This document shows positions 54,776 through 64,000 of a DNA stretch of 64,000 nt, in pieces (the first letter of the stretch is position 1; every line of letters begins with the position of its first letter). Origin of the DNA: Rhodoferax sp. WC2427 (GTDB lineage Bacteria; Pseudomonadota; Gammaproteobacteria; Burkholderiales; Burkholderiaceae_C). Under the pieces are notes generated by a model. The model saw nothing but the letters and a program-made list of their open reading frames with translations. It was not told the DNA's origin and did no database searches. Both the position numbers and the translations under genes were made by a program. The stretch lies in contig NZ_CP162006.1 of assembly GCF_040822085.1 (NCBI RefSeq), forward strand, positions 2,852,001 through 2,916,000, given 5' to 3'.

Positions 54776-56308
54776 TCACAGCGGAATATTCCCATGCTTG
54801 CGCCAAGGGTTCTCCACCTTCTTGCTCGCCAGCATCACCAGCGACCGGCAAATCCGCTTGCGCGTCTCGTGCGGCAAGATCACGTCGTCGATAAACCCCC
54901 GGGCACCGGCCACAAACGGATTCGCAAAGCGGGCTTTGTATTCCGCCTCTTTGGCCGCCAGCTTGGCCGGGTCCCCCTTGTCTTCGCGGAAGATGATTTC
55001 CACCGCGCCCTTGGCACCCATCACCGCGATTTCGGCGTTGGGCCAGGCAAAGTTCACGTCGCCGCGCAGGTGCTTGGAGGCCATCACGTCGTAGGCACCG
55101 CCGTAGGCCTTGCGGGTAATGACGGTGACCTTGGGCACCGTGCACTCGGCGTAGGCGTAGAGCAGCTTGGCACCGTGCTTGATGATGCCGCCAAACTCCT
55201 GGCTGGTGCCGGGCATGAAACCGGGCACGTCAACGAAGGTGATGACGGGGATGTTGAAGGCATCGCAGAAGCGGATAAAGCGCGCCGCCTTGATGGAGCT
55301 CTTGATGTCCAGGCAACCGGCCAGCACCAGCGGCTGGTTCGCCACGATGCCCACGGTCTGGCCTTCCATGCGGGCGAAGCAGATGACGATGTTTTTGGCG
55401 TACTCGGGCTGGATCTCGAAGAAGTCGCCGTCGTCCACGGTCTTGGCGATCAGCTCCTTCATGTCGTAGGGCTTGTTGGGGTTGTCGGGCACCAGGGTGT
55501 CCAGGCTGAAGTCCATGCGGTCGGCGCGGTCGCCGCTCTTGCGCACCGGAGCTTTTTCGCGGTTGTTCAGCGGCAGGTAGTTGTACAGGCGGCGCAGCAT
55601 CAGCAGCGCTTCCACATCGTTTTCAAACGCCAGGTCGGCCACGCCGCTCTGCGTGGTGTGGGTGATGGCGCCGCCCAGTTGCTCGGCGGTCACTTCCTCG
55701 TGGGTCACGGTCTTGACCACCTCGGGGCCGGTGACAAACATGTAGCTGCTGTCCTTGACCATGAAGATGAAGTCGGTCATGGCCGGGCTGTACACCGCGC
55801 CACCGGCGCAGGGGCCCATCACCATGCTGATCTGCGGGATCACGCCGCTGGCCATCACGTTCTTCTGGAACACGTCGGCATAGCCGCCCAGGCTGGCCAC
55901 GCCCTCCTGGATGCGCGCGCCGCCCGAGTCGTTCAGGCCAATGACGGGTGCGCCCACCTTCATCGCCTGGTCCATGATCTTGCAGATTTTCTCGGCATGG
56001 GCTTCGCTGAGGGCGCCGCCAAACACGGTGAAATCCTGGCTGAAGACAAACACCAGGCGGCCATTGATCATGCCGTAGCCGGTGACCACGCCGTCGCCGG
56101 GGATTTTGTTGTCGGCCATGCCAAAGTCGGTGCAGCGGTGCTCGACAAACATGTCCCACTCTTCAAACGTGCCCTCGTCCAGCAGCAGCTCGATGCGTTC
56201 GCGGGCCGTGAGCTTGCCCTTGCCGTGCTGCGCGTCAATGCGCTTTTGGCCACCGCCCATGCGGGCTTGCTGGCGTTTGGCTTCTAGCTGTTCGAGGATG
56301 TCTTGCAT
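54776..56308 (-). CDS. pccB: Propionyl-CoA carboxylase carboxyltransferase (beta) subunit
   Basis: 510 residues, standard length. Two carboxyltransferase halves: [80 protein letters not shown]; then [20 protein letters not shown] and [20 protein letters not shown]. Transfers CO2 from carboxybiotin to propionyl-CoA giving (S)-methylmalonyl-CoA. Lies downstream of meaB in the same strand. The full motif set of the acyl-CoA carboxylase family is present; propionyl specificity comes from the mcm/meaB context. Confidence 0.94.
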   Translation of the reverse strand: MQDILEQLEAKRQQARMGGGQKRIDAQHGKGKLTARERIELLLDEGTFEEWDMFVEHRCTDFGMADNKIPGDGVVTGYGMINGRLVFVFSQDFTVFGGALSEAHAEKICKIMDQAMKVGAPVIGLNDSGGARIQEGVASLGGYADVFQKNVMASGVIPQISMVMGPCAGGAVYSPAMTDFIFMVKDSSYMFVTGPEVVKTVTHEEVTAEQLGGAITHTTQSGVADLAFENDVEALLMLRRLYNYLPLNNREKAPVRKSGDRADRMDFSLDTLVPDNPNKPYDMKELIAKTVDDGDFFEIQPEYAKNIVICFARMEGQTVGIVANQPLVLAGCLDIKSSIKAARFIRFCDAFNIPVITFVDVPGFMPGTSQEFGGIIKHGAKLLYAYAECTVPKVTVITRKAYGGAYDVMASKHLRGDVNFAWPNAEIAVMGAKGAVEIIFREDKGDPAKLAAKEAEYKARFANPFVAGARGFIDDVILPHETRKRICRSLVMLASKKVENPWRKHGNIPL

Positions 56309-56324
56309 GGGTTTTTTACTCCGT

Positions 56325-56372
56325 TATTGATAGCTGCTTGTGCTTATGTATATTGGGCTTGCAGTAAATTTC
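56325..56372. repeat. Comamonad palindromic repeat spanning the meaB stop
   Basis: TTGATAGCTGCTTGTGCTTA followed by TGTATATTGGGCTTGCAGTA. The meaB stop and its last residues (QAQYT) are read from it, and it extends toward pccB. Confidence 0.7.
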
Positions 56373-57332
56373 GTGCTGCGGTGGATGCGGCGAGACGCCC
56401 TGCCACCACCTCTTGCAGCATCTGCGGCAACAGGGCTTGCACCTGCGGGTGCTGGCGAAACGCGAGCTTCAGGCCCGCGTCCACGCGTTCCCACATCCAG
56501 GCCAGCGACTGCTGCTGGCGGCGGTTGCTCCACAGGCCGTTAGTGGTCTGCAGGTGTTGGAATTGCAGGGCGGCGGCCCAGAAGCTGTCGATGCCCTTGC
56601 CCGCCAGCGCGCTGAGCTGCAGGGCCTGGGGCCGCCAATGCGTATCGTCGTGGGCGGTGAACAGGCCCAGCAACTGCATGGCGGCTGTTATTTGCAGCTG
56701 GGCGCGCTGGGCGGCCAGGGGGTCGATGTCGGCCTTGTTGATGACCACCAGGTCGGCCAGCTCCATCACGCCTTTCTTGATGGCCTGCAGGTCGTCGCCC
56801 GCATTCGGCAGCTGCATCAGCACAAACATGTCGGTCATGCCCGCTACCGCGGTTTCGCTCTGGCCCACGCCCACGGTTTCCACGATCACCACGCCGTAGC
56901 CCGCCGCCTCGCAGACCAGCATGGCCTCGCGGGTCTTCTCGGCCACGCCGCCCAGCGTGCCGCTGCTGGGGCTGGGGCGGATGTAGGCCTGGGGGTGCAC
57001 CGACAGCATTTCCATGCGCGTCTTGTCGCCCAGGATGGAGCCGCCCGACACCGTGCTGGACGGGTCGATGGTCAGTACCGCCACGCGGTGGCCCAGGCCG
57101 ATCAAATACAGGCCCAGCACCTCGATAAACGTGGATTTGCCTACGCCCGGCACGCCGCTGATCCCTAAGCGAAATGATTGCCCGGTGTGCGGCAACAAGG
57201 CCGTCAGCAGCTCATCCGCCTGCGCGCGGTGGTCGGCGCGGGTGGATTCGAGCAGGGTGATGGACTTGGCGATGGCGCGGCGCTGCACGGCGGCATCGCC
57301 GGTACGCACCGCCTGCACCAGCTGGGCTGGGT

Positions 57333-57342
<10 letters not shown>
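56344..57342 (-). CDS. meaB: Methylmalonyl-CoA mutase-associated GTPase MeaB
   Basis: 332 residues. P-loop [20 protein letters not shown] with GIKxDPSS-like [20 protein letters not shown], then [13 protein letters not shown] and [14 protein letters not shown] (NKAD guanine specificity). G3E/ArgK GTPase that loads and protects the adenosylcobalamin cofactor of the mutase. Start is a GTG at 57342, overlapping the mcm end by 10 nt, so it is coupled to it. The last few residues are repeat-derived (see repeat at 56325). Confidence 0.93.
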
Positions 57343-59489
<2,147 letters not shown>

Positions 59490-59608
59490 ATCAGGTACTT
59501 TGCGGGTGCTTTGAGGCGCTTTGGACGGGGCTTTGCTGCGGTGCAACAGAGTTTAATGCATCCATAATTATAAATTCAGAATTATTTGGGTCGCGTAGAA
59601 TTTAGAAT

Positions 59609-60244
59609 ATGGCCGTGACAACACTAACCCCCCGCGCACTCTACGAAGAAGTAGCCGAGCTGCTGCGCCAGCGCATTTTTGACCGCACGCTGGAGCCCGG
59701 CAGCTGGATCGACGAACTCAAGCTGGCCGAGGAATACGGCATCAGCCGCACACCCCTGCGCGAGGCCCTGAAGGTGCTGTCCACCGAAGGCCTGGTCACC
59801 ATGAAGGTGCGGCGCGGCGCCTACGTGACCGAGGTGTCCGAGACCGACCTGGCCGACGTGTACCACCTGCTGGGCCTGCTCGAATCCGACGCCGCCGGGG
59901 TGGTGGCCGCACGCGCCACGCCCGAGCAACTGGCCGATTTGCAGGCCATCCATGCCGAACTGGAAGCCGCCGTGGATGACCGCGAGCTGTTTTTTGCCAT
60001 CAACGAGCGCTTCCACATGCGCCTGCTGGCCGTGGCCAACAACCGCTGGCGCGACCAGATGGTGGCCGATCTGCGCAAGGTGATGAAGCTCAACCGCCAC
60101 AACTCCCTGCTCAAGTCGGGCCGCATCCAGGAATCTCTGCGCGAGCACCGCGCGCTGATGCAGGCCCTGGAGGCCAAAGACGCGCCGGTGGCCACCCAGC
60201 GCATGCTGGAACACTTCCAGAACGGACTGGCGGCCGCCGCTTAA
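59609..60244 (+). CDS. GntR family transcriptional regulator (FCD/FadR-type)
   Basis: 211 residues. The wHTH is LYEEVAELLRQRIFDRTLEP, LKLAEEYGISRTPLREALKV, LVTMKVRRGAYVTEVSETDL; the C-terminal helical FCD domain (DLADVYHLLGLLESDAAGVV; FAINERFHMRLLAVANNRWR, where His/Asp bind metal or ligand) follows. Divergent from mcm across 119 bp, so it probably represses the propionate block until its acyl-CoA or organic-acid effector is present. Convergent with the RHH gene with only 4 bp between stops. Confidence 0.92.
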   Translation: MAVTTLTPRALYEEVAELLRQRIFDRTLEPGSWIDELKLAEEYGISRTPLREALKVLSTEGLVTMKVRRGAYVTEVSETDLADVYHLLGLLESDAAGVVAARATPEQLADLQAIHAELEAAVDDRELFFAINERFHMRLLAVANNRWRDQMVADLRKVMKLNRHNSLLKSGRIQESLREHRALMQALEAKDAPVATQRMLEHFQNGLAAAA

Positions 60245-60248
60245 AAAC

Positions 60249-60587
60249 CTAGTGGCGCAACAGGCTGGGCGCTGCGGGCAGCACCGTCGGCATCAATGCC
60301 GGGTGCTCGGACACCGCAAACTCGCGCCCGGGTTGCGACAGGTAGCGCAGGCAGCACACCCGCAGGAACGAGGTGAAGTTGCCGTTGTCCTCGCGCAGGG
60401 CGGTCAGTTCCTCGTGCAGGGTGGTGATCATCTGGTTGGTGGTTTTGCCCTCGCGCCCGGCAATCTCGGCCAGCACATCCCAGAACAGGTTTTCCAGCCG
60501 GATGGTGGTCAGCACGTTGTGGATGCGCAGCGAGCGGGTGCGGGCCTCGTACTGGATGGGGTCGGCACTGACGTAGACGGAACACAT
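60249..60587 (-). CDS. Ribbon-helix-helix domain protein (RHH_4)
   Basis: 112 residues from ATG 60587. TRSLRIHNVLTTIRLENLFW, DVLAEIAGREGKTTNQMITT and LHEELTALREDNGNFTSFLR make up an RHH_4 (PF13467-like) DNA-binding domain, here the first beta-strand plus two helices of the MetJ/Arc fold. Probably a small transcriptional regulator. Same strand as the GMC oxidoreductase genes and 61 bp downstream of them, so it may control them or itself. The upstream in-frame start (60644) would add a region that does not look conserved. Confidence 0.8.
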   Translation of the reverse strand: MCSVYVSADPIQYEARTRSLRIHNVLTTIRLENLFWDVLAEIAGREGKTTNQMITTLHEELTALREDNGNFTSFLRVCCLRYLSQPGREFAVSEHPALMPTVLPAAPSLLRH

Positions 60588-60648
60588 GGGGCAGTCTCCT
60601 TTTATTTTTAGTGGGGCCAGCTTGCGAAGCCAGCCCCACAGCATGGCA

Positions 60649-62217
60649 CTAAATGGCCTTTTGCGCCATTTGCTGGGTGATGTAGCCCGCCTGCCGGATG
60701 GCCAGCGACACGATGGTCAGCGTGGGGTTTTCTGCCCCGCCGGTGGTGAACTGGCTGCCGTCGGAAATGAACAGGTTAGGGATGTCGTGCGTCTGGCCCC
60801 ATTTGTTGCACACGCCGTCGCGGGCGTTGGCGCTCATGCGGCAGGTGCCCAGGTTGTGGGTAGACGGGTACGGCGGCGTGCGGAAGGTGCGGATAGCCCC
60901 GGCCGCCTGGTAGACCCGCTCACCCTGGGTGAAGGCGTGGCTGCGCATGGCGAGGTCGTTGTCGTGGTCGTCAAAATGCACGTTGGGTACGGGGTTGCCC
61001 CACTGGTCCTTGACATCCATGTTGAGCGTCACGCGGTTGGTTTCGCGCGGCATGTCTTCGCCCACGATCCACATGCCCGCCATGTGGGTGTAGCGGTCCA
61101 TCCACCAGCTGAAGTCGGCGCCCCAGCCGCCGGGGTTCAAGAACGCCGCCATGAAGGGCACACCCAGCGACAAAGTTTCCATCTCGTAGCCGCCGACAAA
61201 GCCGCGCTTCGTGTTGTGCACCACCTCGTCGCGCACGATGCCGGCCATGGTGGTGCCGCGGTACATGTGCACCGGGTTCTTGAAGGCGCCGTAGACCGTG
61301 CCGGTCAGGTGGCGCATGTAGTTGCGCCCCACCTGGCCGGAAGAATTGGCCAAGCCGTTGGGGAACAGGGTAGAGGCCGACAGCAGCAGCAAACGCGGCG
61401 TTTCGATCGAGTTGCCCGCCACGCAGACGATGCGGGCTTTTTGCCGCTGCTCCTTGCCGTCCTTGTCGAAGTAGACGACCCCGCTGGCCTTGCCTTCGGC
61501 GTTGTGCTCGATGCGCGAGACGTGCGACTGGGGCCGCAGGTCCAGGTTGCCGGTGGCCTCGGCCTTGGGAATTTCCACGTACAAGGTAGACCACTTGGCC
61601 CCCGATTTGCAGCCCTGGAAGCAAAAGCCCAGCTGCATGCAGCGCCCCCGGCCGTCGCGCGGCTGGCTGTTGATGGCCATGTTGCCGGTGTGCACCTCTT
61701 TGTAGCCCAGCTTGGTGGCCCCGGCGTGGAGCACCTTGAAGTTGTTGTTGCCCGGCAGGCCGGGGATGCCGTTGGTGCGGGTCACGCCCATCTTGTCCTC
61801 GGCCCGGGCGTAGAACGGCTCCAGCTCCTGCAGGGTGATGGGCCAGTCCATCAAATTGGCCCCTGCCAGCTCGCCGTAGTGGGTTTTGGCGCGGAACTCG
61901 TGGTCTTGCAGGCGCAGCGAGGCACCCGCCCAGTGGGTGGTGGTGCCGCCCACGGTTTTGCAGATCCAGCTGGGCAGGCCCGCAAAGTCCTTGGCGATGC
62001 GCCAACTGCCCGAGGTGGTGCGCTTGTCCAGCCAGGCGAGCTGGCCAAACGACTTCCACTCGTCGTTGATGTAGCTGGACTGCGACTGCATCGCGCCCGC
62101 CTCCAGCACCACCACTTTCACGCCCTGGATGCATAACTCGTGCGCCAGCGTACCGCCGCCCGCGCCCGATCCGATGATGACGACGGCACTGTCGTCATTG
62201 AAGTCAATGTTGGTCAT
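60649..62217 (-). CDS. GMC family FAD oxidoreductase (gluconate 2-dehydrogenase alpha-type)
   Basis: 522 residues. FAD-binding DSAVVIIGSGAGGGTLAHEL at residue 8-30, then KTVGGTTTHWAGASLRLQDH, CVAGNSIETPRLLLLSAS, RNYMRHLTGTVYGAF, and the C-terminal GMC block THNLGTCRMSANARDGVCNK...PNLFISDGSQFTTGGAENPT. Membrane-associated dehydrogenase of a polyol, sugar acid or alcohol with electrons passed to a cytochrome subunit. The small partner gene is upstream (39 bp); the usual cytochrome c subunit gene is not in the window. Confidence 0.88.
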   Translation of the reverse strand: MTNIDFNDDSAVVIIGSGAGGGTLAHELCIQGVKVVVLEAGAMQSQSSYINDEWKSFGQLAWLDKRTTSGSWRIAKDFAGLPSWICKTVGGTTTHWAGASLRLQDHEFRAKTHYGELAGANLMDWPITLQELEPFYARAEDKMGVTRTNGIPGLPGNNNFKVLHAGATKLGYKEVHTGNMAINSQPRDGRGRCMQLGFCFQGCKSGAKWSTLYVEIPKAEATGNLDLRPQSHVSRIEHNAEGKASGVVYFDKDGKEQRQKARIVCVAGNSIETPRLLLLSASTLFPNGLANSSGQVGRNYMRHLTGTVYGAFKNPVHMYRGTTMAGIVRDEVVHNTKRGFVGGYEMETLSLGVPFMAAFLNPGGWGADFSWWMDRYTHMAGMWIVGEDMPRETNRVTLNMDVKDQWGNPVPNVHFDDHDNDLAMRSHAFTQGERVYQAAGAIRTFRTPPYPSTHNLGTCRMSANARDGVCNKWGQTHDIPNLFISDGSQFTTGGAENPTLTIVSLAIRQAGYITQQMAQKAI

Positions 62218-62256
62218 TTTGGTTTCCTCTGAGGTAGGGGTTGCACGCGCGACAGA

Positions 62257-62877
62257 TCAGCCGAACCACGGAGGCGGGCTGGCCTCTTGGCTGGGCGCTG
62301 GCAACCATTTCAGATCCTGGAACCCGCGGGTGATGTAGCCACCCTTTTCCCACGACGAGCCGGGGTAGCCCAGCACGGCAAAGGCCATGTCGTTGTCGTA
62401 CAGCGAGGTCACGCACTGGCCGCGTACGGTGGCGAAAAACGGCGTGCCCTCCAACCCTTTCACGATCTCCAGCTGCTTGGCGGCGCTGGCCTTGGCAAAC
62501 TGGCCGCCCGCGGCCGTGTCCAGGCTGGCAATGCCGCTGCGCAGCAACTCCAGCTTGGCCGGGTCTTTGGCGGCACCGGCATCCAGGTCTTTGGACAGCA
62601 GCGCGTACACCGCGTCGGGCAGCTTGGCGTGCGGGTACAGCACGCGGCCCATCTTCATCAGGGTGGCGCCCTCGGCGCTGGTCAGGGTGGTGAGCTCGAC
62701 CGCCCAGGCGCGGGACGGCGCCAGCAGCGACAGCGTGCTGCCCGCCACCAGCGTGCCCAGCAGCAGGCCGCTGCCGCGCAACAGGCTGCGCCGGGTCAGG
62801 GGGATGTTTTGGCGCGGCACTTCGCCGCTGTCTTCGCCGCAGCTGTCGACCAGGGGCGTGATGGGGATGACTTTCAT
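62257..62877 (-). CDS. Gluconate 2-dehydrogenase subunit 3 family protein, TAT-exported
   Basis: 206 residues. The twin-arginine signal is TRRSLLRGSGLLLGTLVAGS with an AWA cleavage site, followed by a helical domain (LTTLTSAEGATLMKMGRVLY, PHAKLPDAVYALLSKDLDAG, GYPGSSWEKGGYITRGFQDL) of the small subunit family. It carries no cofactor itself; the TAT signal exports the GMC subunit by hitch-hiking, as the GMC protein has no signal peptide. First gene of the pair. Confidence 0.87.
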   Translation of the reverse strand: MKVIPITPLVDSCGEDSGEVPRQNIPLTRRSLLRGSGLLLGTLVAGSTLSLLAPSRAWAVELTTLTSAEGATLMKMGRVLYPHAKLPDAVYALLSKDLDAGAAKDPAKLELLRSGIASLDTAAGGQFAKASAAKQLEIVKGLEGTPFFATVRGQCVTSLYDNDMAFAVLGYPGSSWEKGGYITRGFQDLKWLPAPSQEASPPPWFG

Positions 62878-62958
62878 CGTTGTCTCCTTATGGGGTAATT
62901 TTTTTTGGCTGACTCACTGACTCTTTTTTGGGGGGGGAAATCGGTTGCGCGCTACTGG

Positions 62959-63357
62959 TTACTGGTAATGGCCGTGGCGTTCAAGCACCTCCACCTTGTA
63001 GCCATCCGGGTCCTGGATGAAGAAATAGCGGGCGATCAGCGTGCCATCGTCGGCCTTGAACTCCTTGATGTCCAGCGGGCTGTAGCCCAGCGCCAGCAGC
63101 CGCTGCCGGTCGGCCACGGCATCGGCCACGCACACGCCCACATGGCCATAGCCGTCGCCGTGGGTGTAGGGCTCGGTGCGGTCGCGGTTCCAGGTGAGCT
63201 CAATCTCGGCATCGTTCTCGGCATTGCGCAGGTACACCAGGGAAAAGCCGGGGAAGTCCAGCCGGTGCGCGGGCTGCAGACCAAAGCAGTCGGCATAGAA
63301 CTTCAGGGATGCCTCCAGGTGCAGTACGCGCACCATGCTGTGGATGATTTTGGCCAT
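62959..63357 (-). CDS. Glyoxalase I / VOC family protein (lactoylglutathione lyase-like)
   Basis: 132 residues. MAKIIHSMVRVLHLEASLKF, YADCFGLQPAHRLDFPGFSL, VYLRNAENDAEIELTWNRDR, GDGYGHVGVCVADAVA and FFIQDPDGYKVEVLERHG show the GloA-like metal site (His, Glu, His, Glu). It would isomerise the hemithioacetal of methylglyoxal or act on a related ligand. Alone on the minus strand. Confidence 0.88.
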   Translation of the reverse strand: MAKIIHSMVRVLHLEASLKFYADCFGLQPAHRLDFPGFSLVYLRNAENDAEIELTWNRDRTEPYTHGDGYGHVGVCVADAVADRQRLLALGYSPLDIKEFKADDGTLIARYFFIQDPDGYKVEVLERHGHYQ

Positions 63358-63926
63358 ACGTGCCTCGTGGATGGAACAGGCTTTAACTCTAGGCCTGCGG
63401 CCACCGGGGCAGGTAATAAACGGCTAAATCCCCGGCGCCCAGGGCCCAGAAATAGCCCCCTCGGAAACCCTAGTGTGGTGCGGCCGCAATAAGCCTAAGC
63501 GGCGGCTGATTGAGCCTGGGTGCCCGACGTTCGGCATACCGTTTGCTAGGTTTTTTGTAACACCTTATGCTTTATAAATAAGCACAATCGGCATATTTCT
63601 TATAAGAATTCCGCGCACGCCAAGTGGGCGCAGCGGGGCTCGCCAGTACATAGAAATGGTTACTGAATGTCTTTTCAGCTAAGCTCTGTCCTCGTCCGTT
63701 TAACCTCGACCCACCGCACCGCTGTGCCATGCCATCGGACCAGGTCCCGGCCTGCGGCGGGCGGGTGGCCGCGACGCAGCACACCGTCAACAACCTGGCT
63801 TTCAGCGCACCCTGGCATTTAAAGAATATGGCAGTCTTGAGCAAACCCCATCGGCACAACCAGCTATAGAATAAATAGCATGCTGCCCTTGGCCATGTCC
63901 CTCCCTCCCCGCACCCGCCCCACACC
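63358..63926. other. 569-bp non-coding region with two repeat remnants
   Basis: No gene is seen. A partial palindromic-repeat copy (CTTATGCTTTATAAATAAGC and CATATTTCTTATAAG) lies at about 63556-63605 and a fragment (CAGCTATAGAATAAATAGCA) at 63848-63885. The region must hold the promoter of the partial gene at 63927 and that of the glyoxalase-like gene on the other side; I cannot place either with confidence. Confidence 0.6.
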
Positions 63927-64000
63927 ATGCGCACCTGGTTGAACCGCTGGCAGTTGTGGCACAAGTTCGCCCTGCTGGGCGTGCTGGGCCTGTTGATGCT
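63927..64000 (+). CDS. Membrane sensor or chemoreceptor, N-terminus only
   Basis: 24 codons are visible before the edge: MRTWLNRWQLWHKFALLGVL followed by GLLM. A short basic segment then a membrane helix, the opening of many methyl-accepting chemotaxis proteins and membrane sensor kinases. The family cannot be decided from this fragment. Confidence 0.4.
   Translation, partial: MRTWLNRWQLWHKFALLGVLGLLM

Noticed and set aside
54459..55145. Minus-strand open frame across the pccB end and the pccB-pccA gap
   Set aside because: Out-of-frame shadow of pccB running into the REP-like region; Arg/Gly/Gln-rich without recognisable domain.

Overview
The window is a GC-rich (roughly two thirds G+C by eye), gene-dense chromosomal segment of a betaproteobacterium, most likely a member of the Comamonadaceae (Rhodoferax/Acidovorax-like). 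The evidence is the gene repertoire: a PhaZ polyhydroxybutyrate depolymerase, Bug/Tct tricarboxylate transport, a SWIB protein with an H1-like tail, PccAB-Mcm-MeaB propionate metabolism and a membrane pyrophosphatase. A short degenerate palindromic repeat built around GCTTAT...ATAAGC also occurs about twenty times. I see no rRNA, tRNA, CRISPR, phage or transposase.

Layout. 0-4 kb: the 5' end of a guanidine-riboswitch-controlled ABC transporter gene and a large hybrid histidine kinase. 4-7.6 kb: an unusual, fully translationally coupled three-gene cassette: M6 metalloprotease, a degenerate ATP-grasp-like protein and an ATP-grasp ligase. This is my best candidate for an undescribed system. 7.8-18.8 kb: amino-acid handling and regulation (class III aminotransferase, two EamA exporters, two LysR regulators, DadA-type dehydrogenase, polar amino-acid binding protein, Asp/Glu racemase, PNPOx-family protein, GST, RraA-like protein, Lrp regulator). 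18.9-25.7 kb: SWIB protein, the tctCBA transporter with its divergent tctDE two-component system, HslR and a proline-rich membrane protein. 25.7-34.6 kb: an orphan Bug receptor, LLM flavin oxidoreductase, Gfo/Idh/MocA oxidoreductase, YciH, soluble pyrophosphatase (ppa) divergent from membrane pyrophosphatase (hppA, carrying an extra OmpA-like domain), two tandem paralogous lipoproteins, and a stand-alone protein with the same OmpA-like domain as HppA. 34.8-38.7 kb: selenium (mnmH, selD) and molybdenum cofactor (moaA, mobA) genes. 38.7-45.5 kb: envelope glycosylation (O-antigen-ligase-like protein, DUF1345, ArnT-like GT39, YdjC-type deacetylase, GT2), resembling the hexosamine decoration of lipid A. 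45.6-50.8 kb: 3-hydroxyisobutyryl-CoA hydrolase-like protein, phaZ, an RsxB-like ferredoxin, and a periplasmic molybdopterin-fold protein next to an HD-GYP regulator. 50.9-60.2 kb: a minus-strand propionyl-CoA block, mcm-meaB-pccB-pccA-bioB-(putative epimerase), with a divergent GntR regulator. 60.2-64 kb: RHH protein, GMC oxidoreductase with its TAT-exported partner subunit, a glyoxalase-family protein and the start of a membrane sensor.

How the parts fit. Valine and odd-chain carbon would reach propionyl-CoA and pass through PccAB, epimerase and Mcm to succinyl-CoA. BioB supplies the biotin PccA needs, and MeaB protects the B12 enzyme. The repeat family fills six of the convergent intergenic gaps. 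It also provides the last codons and stops of two genes, abuts two start codons, and appears to be inserted in frame inside three coding sequences.
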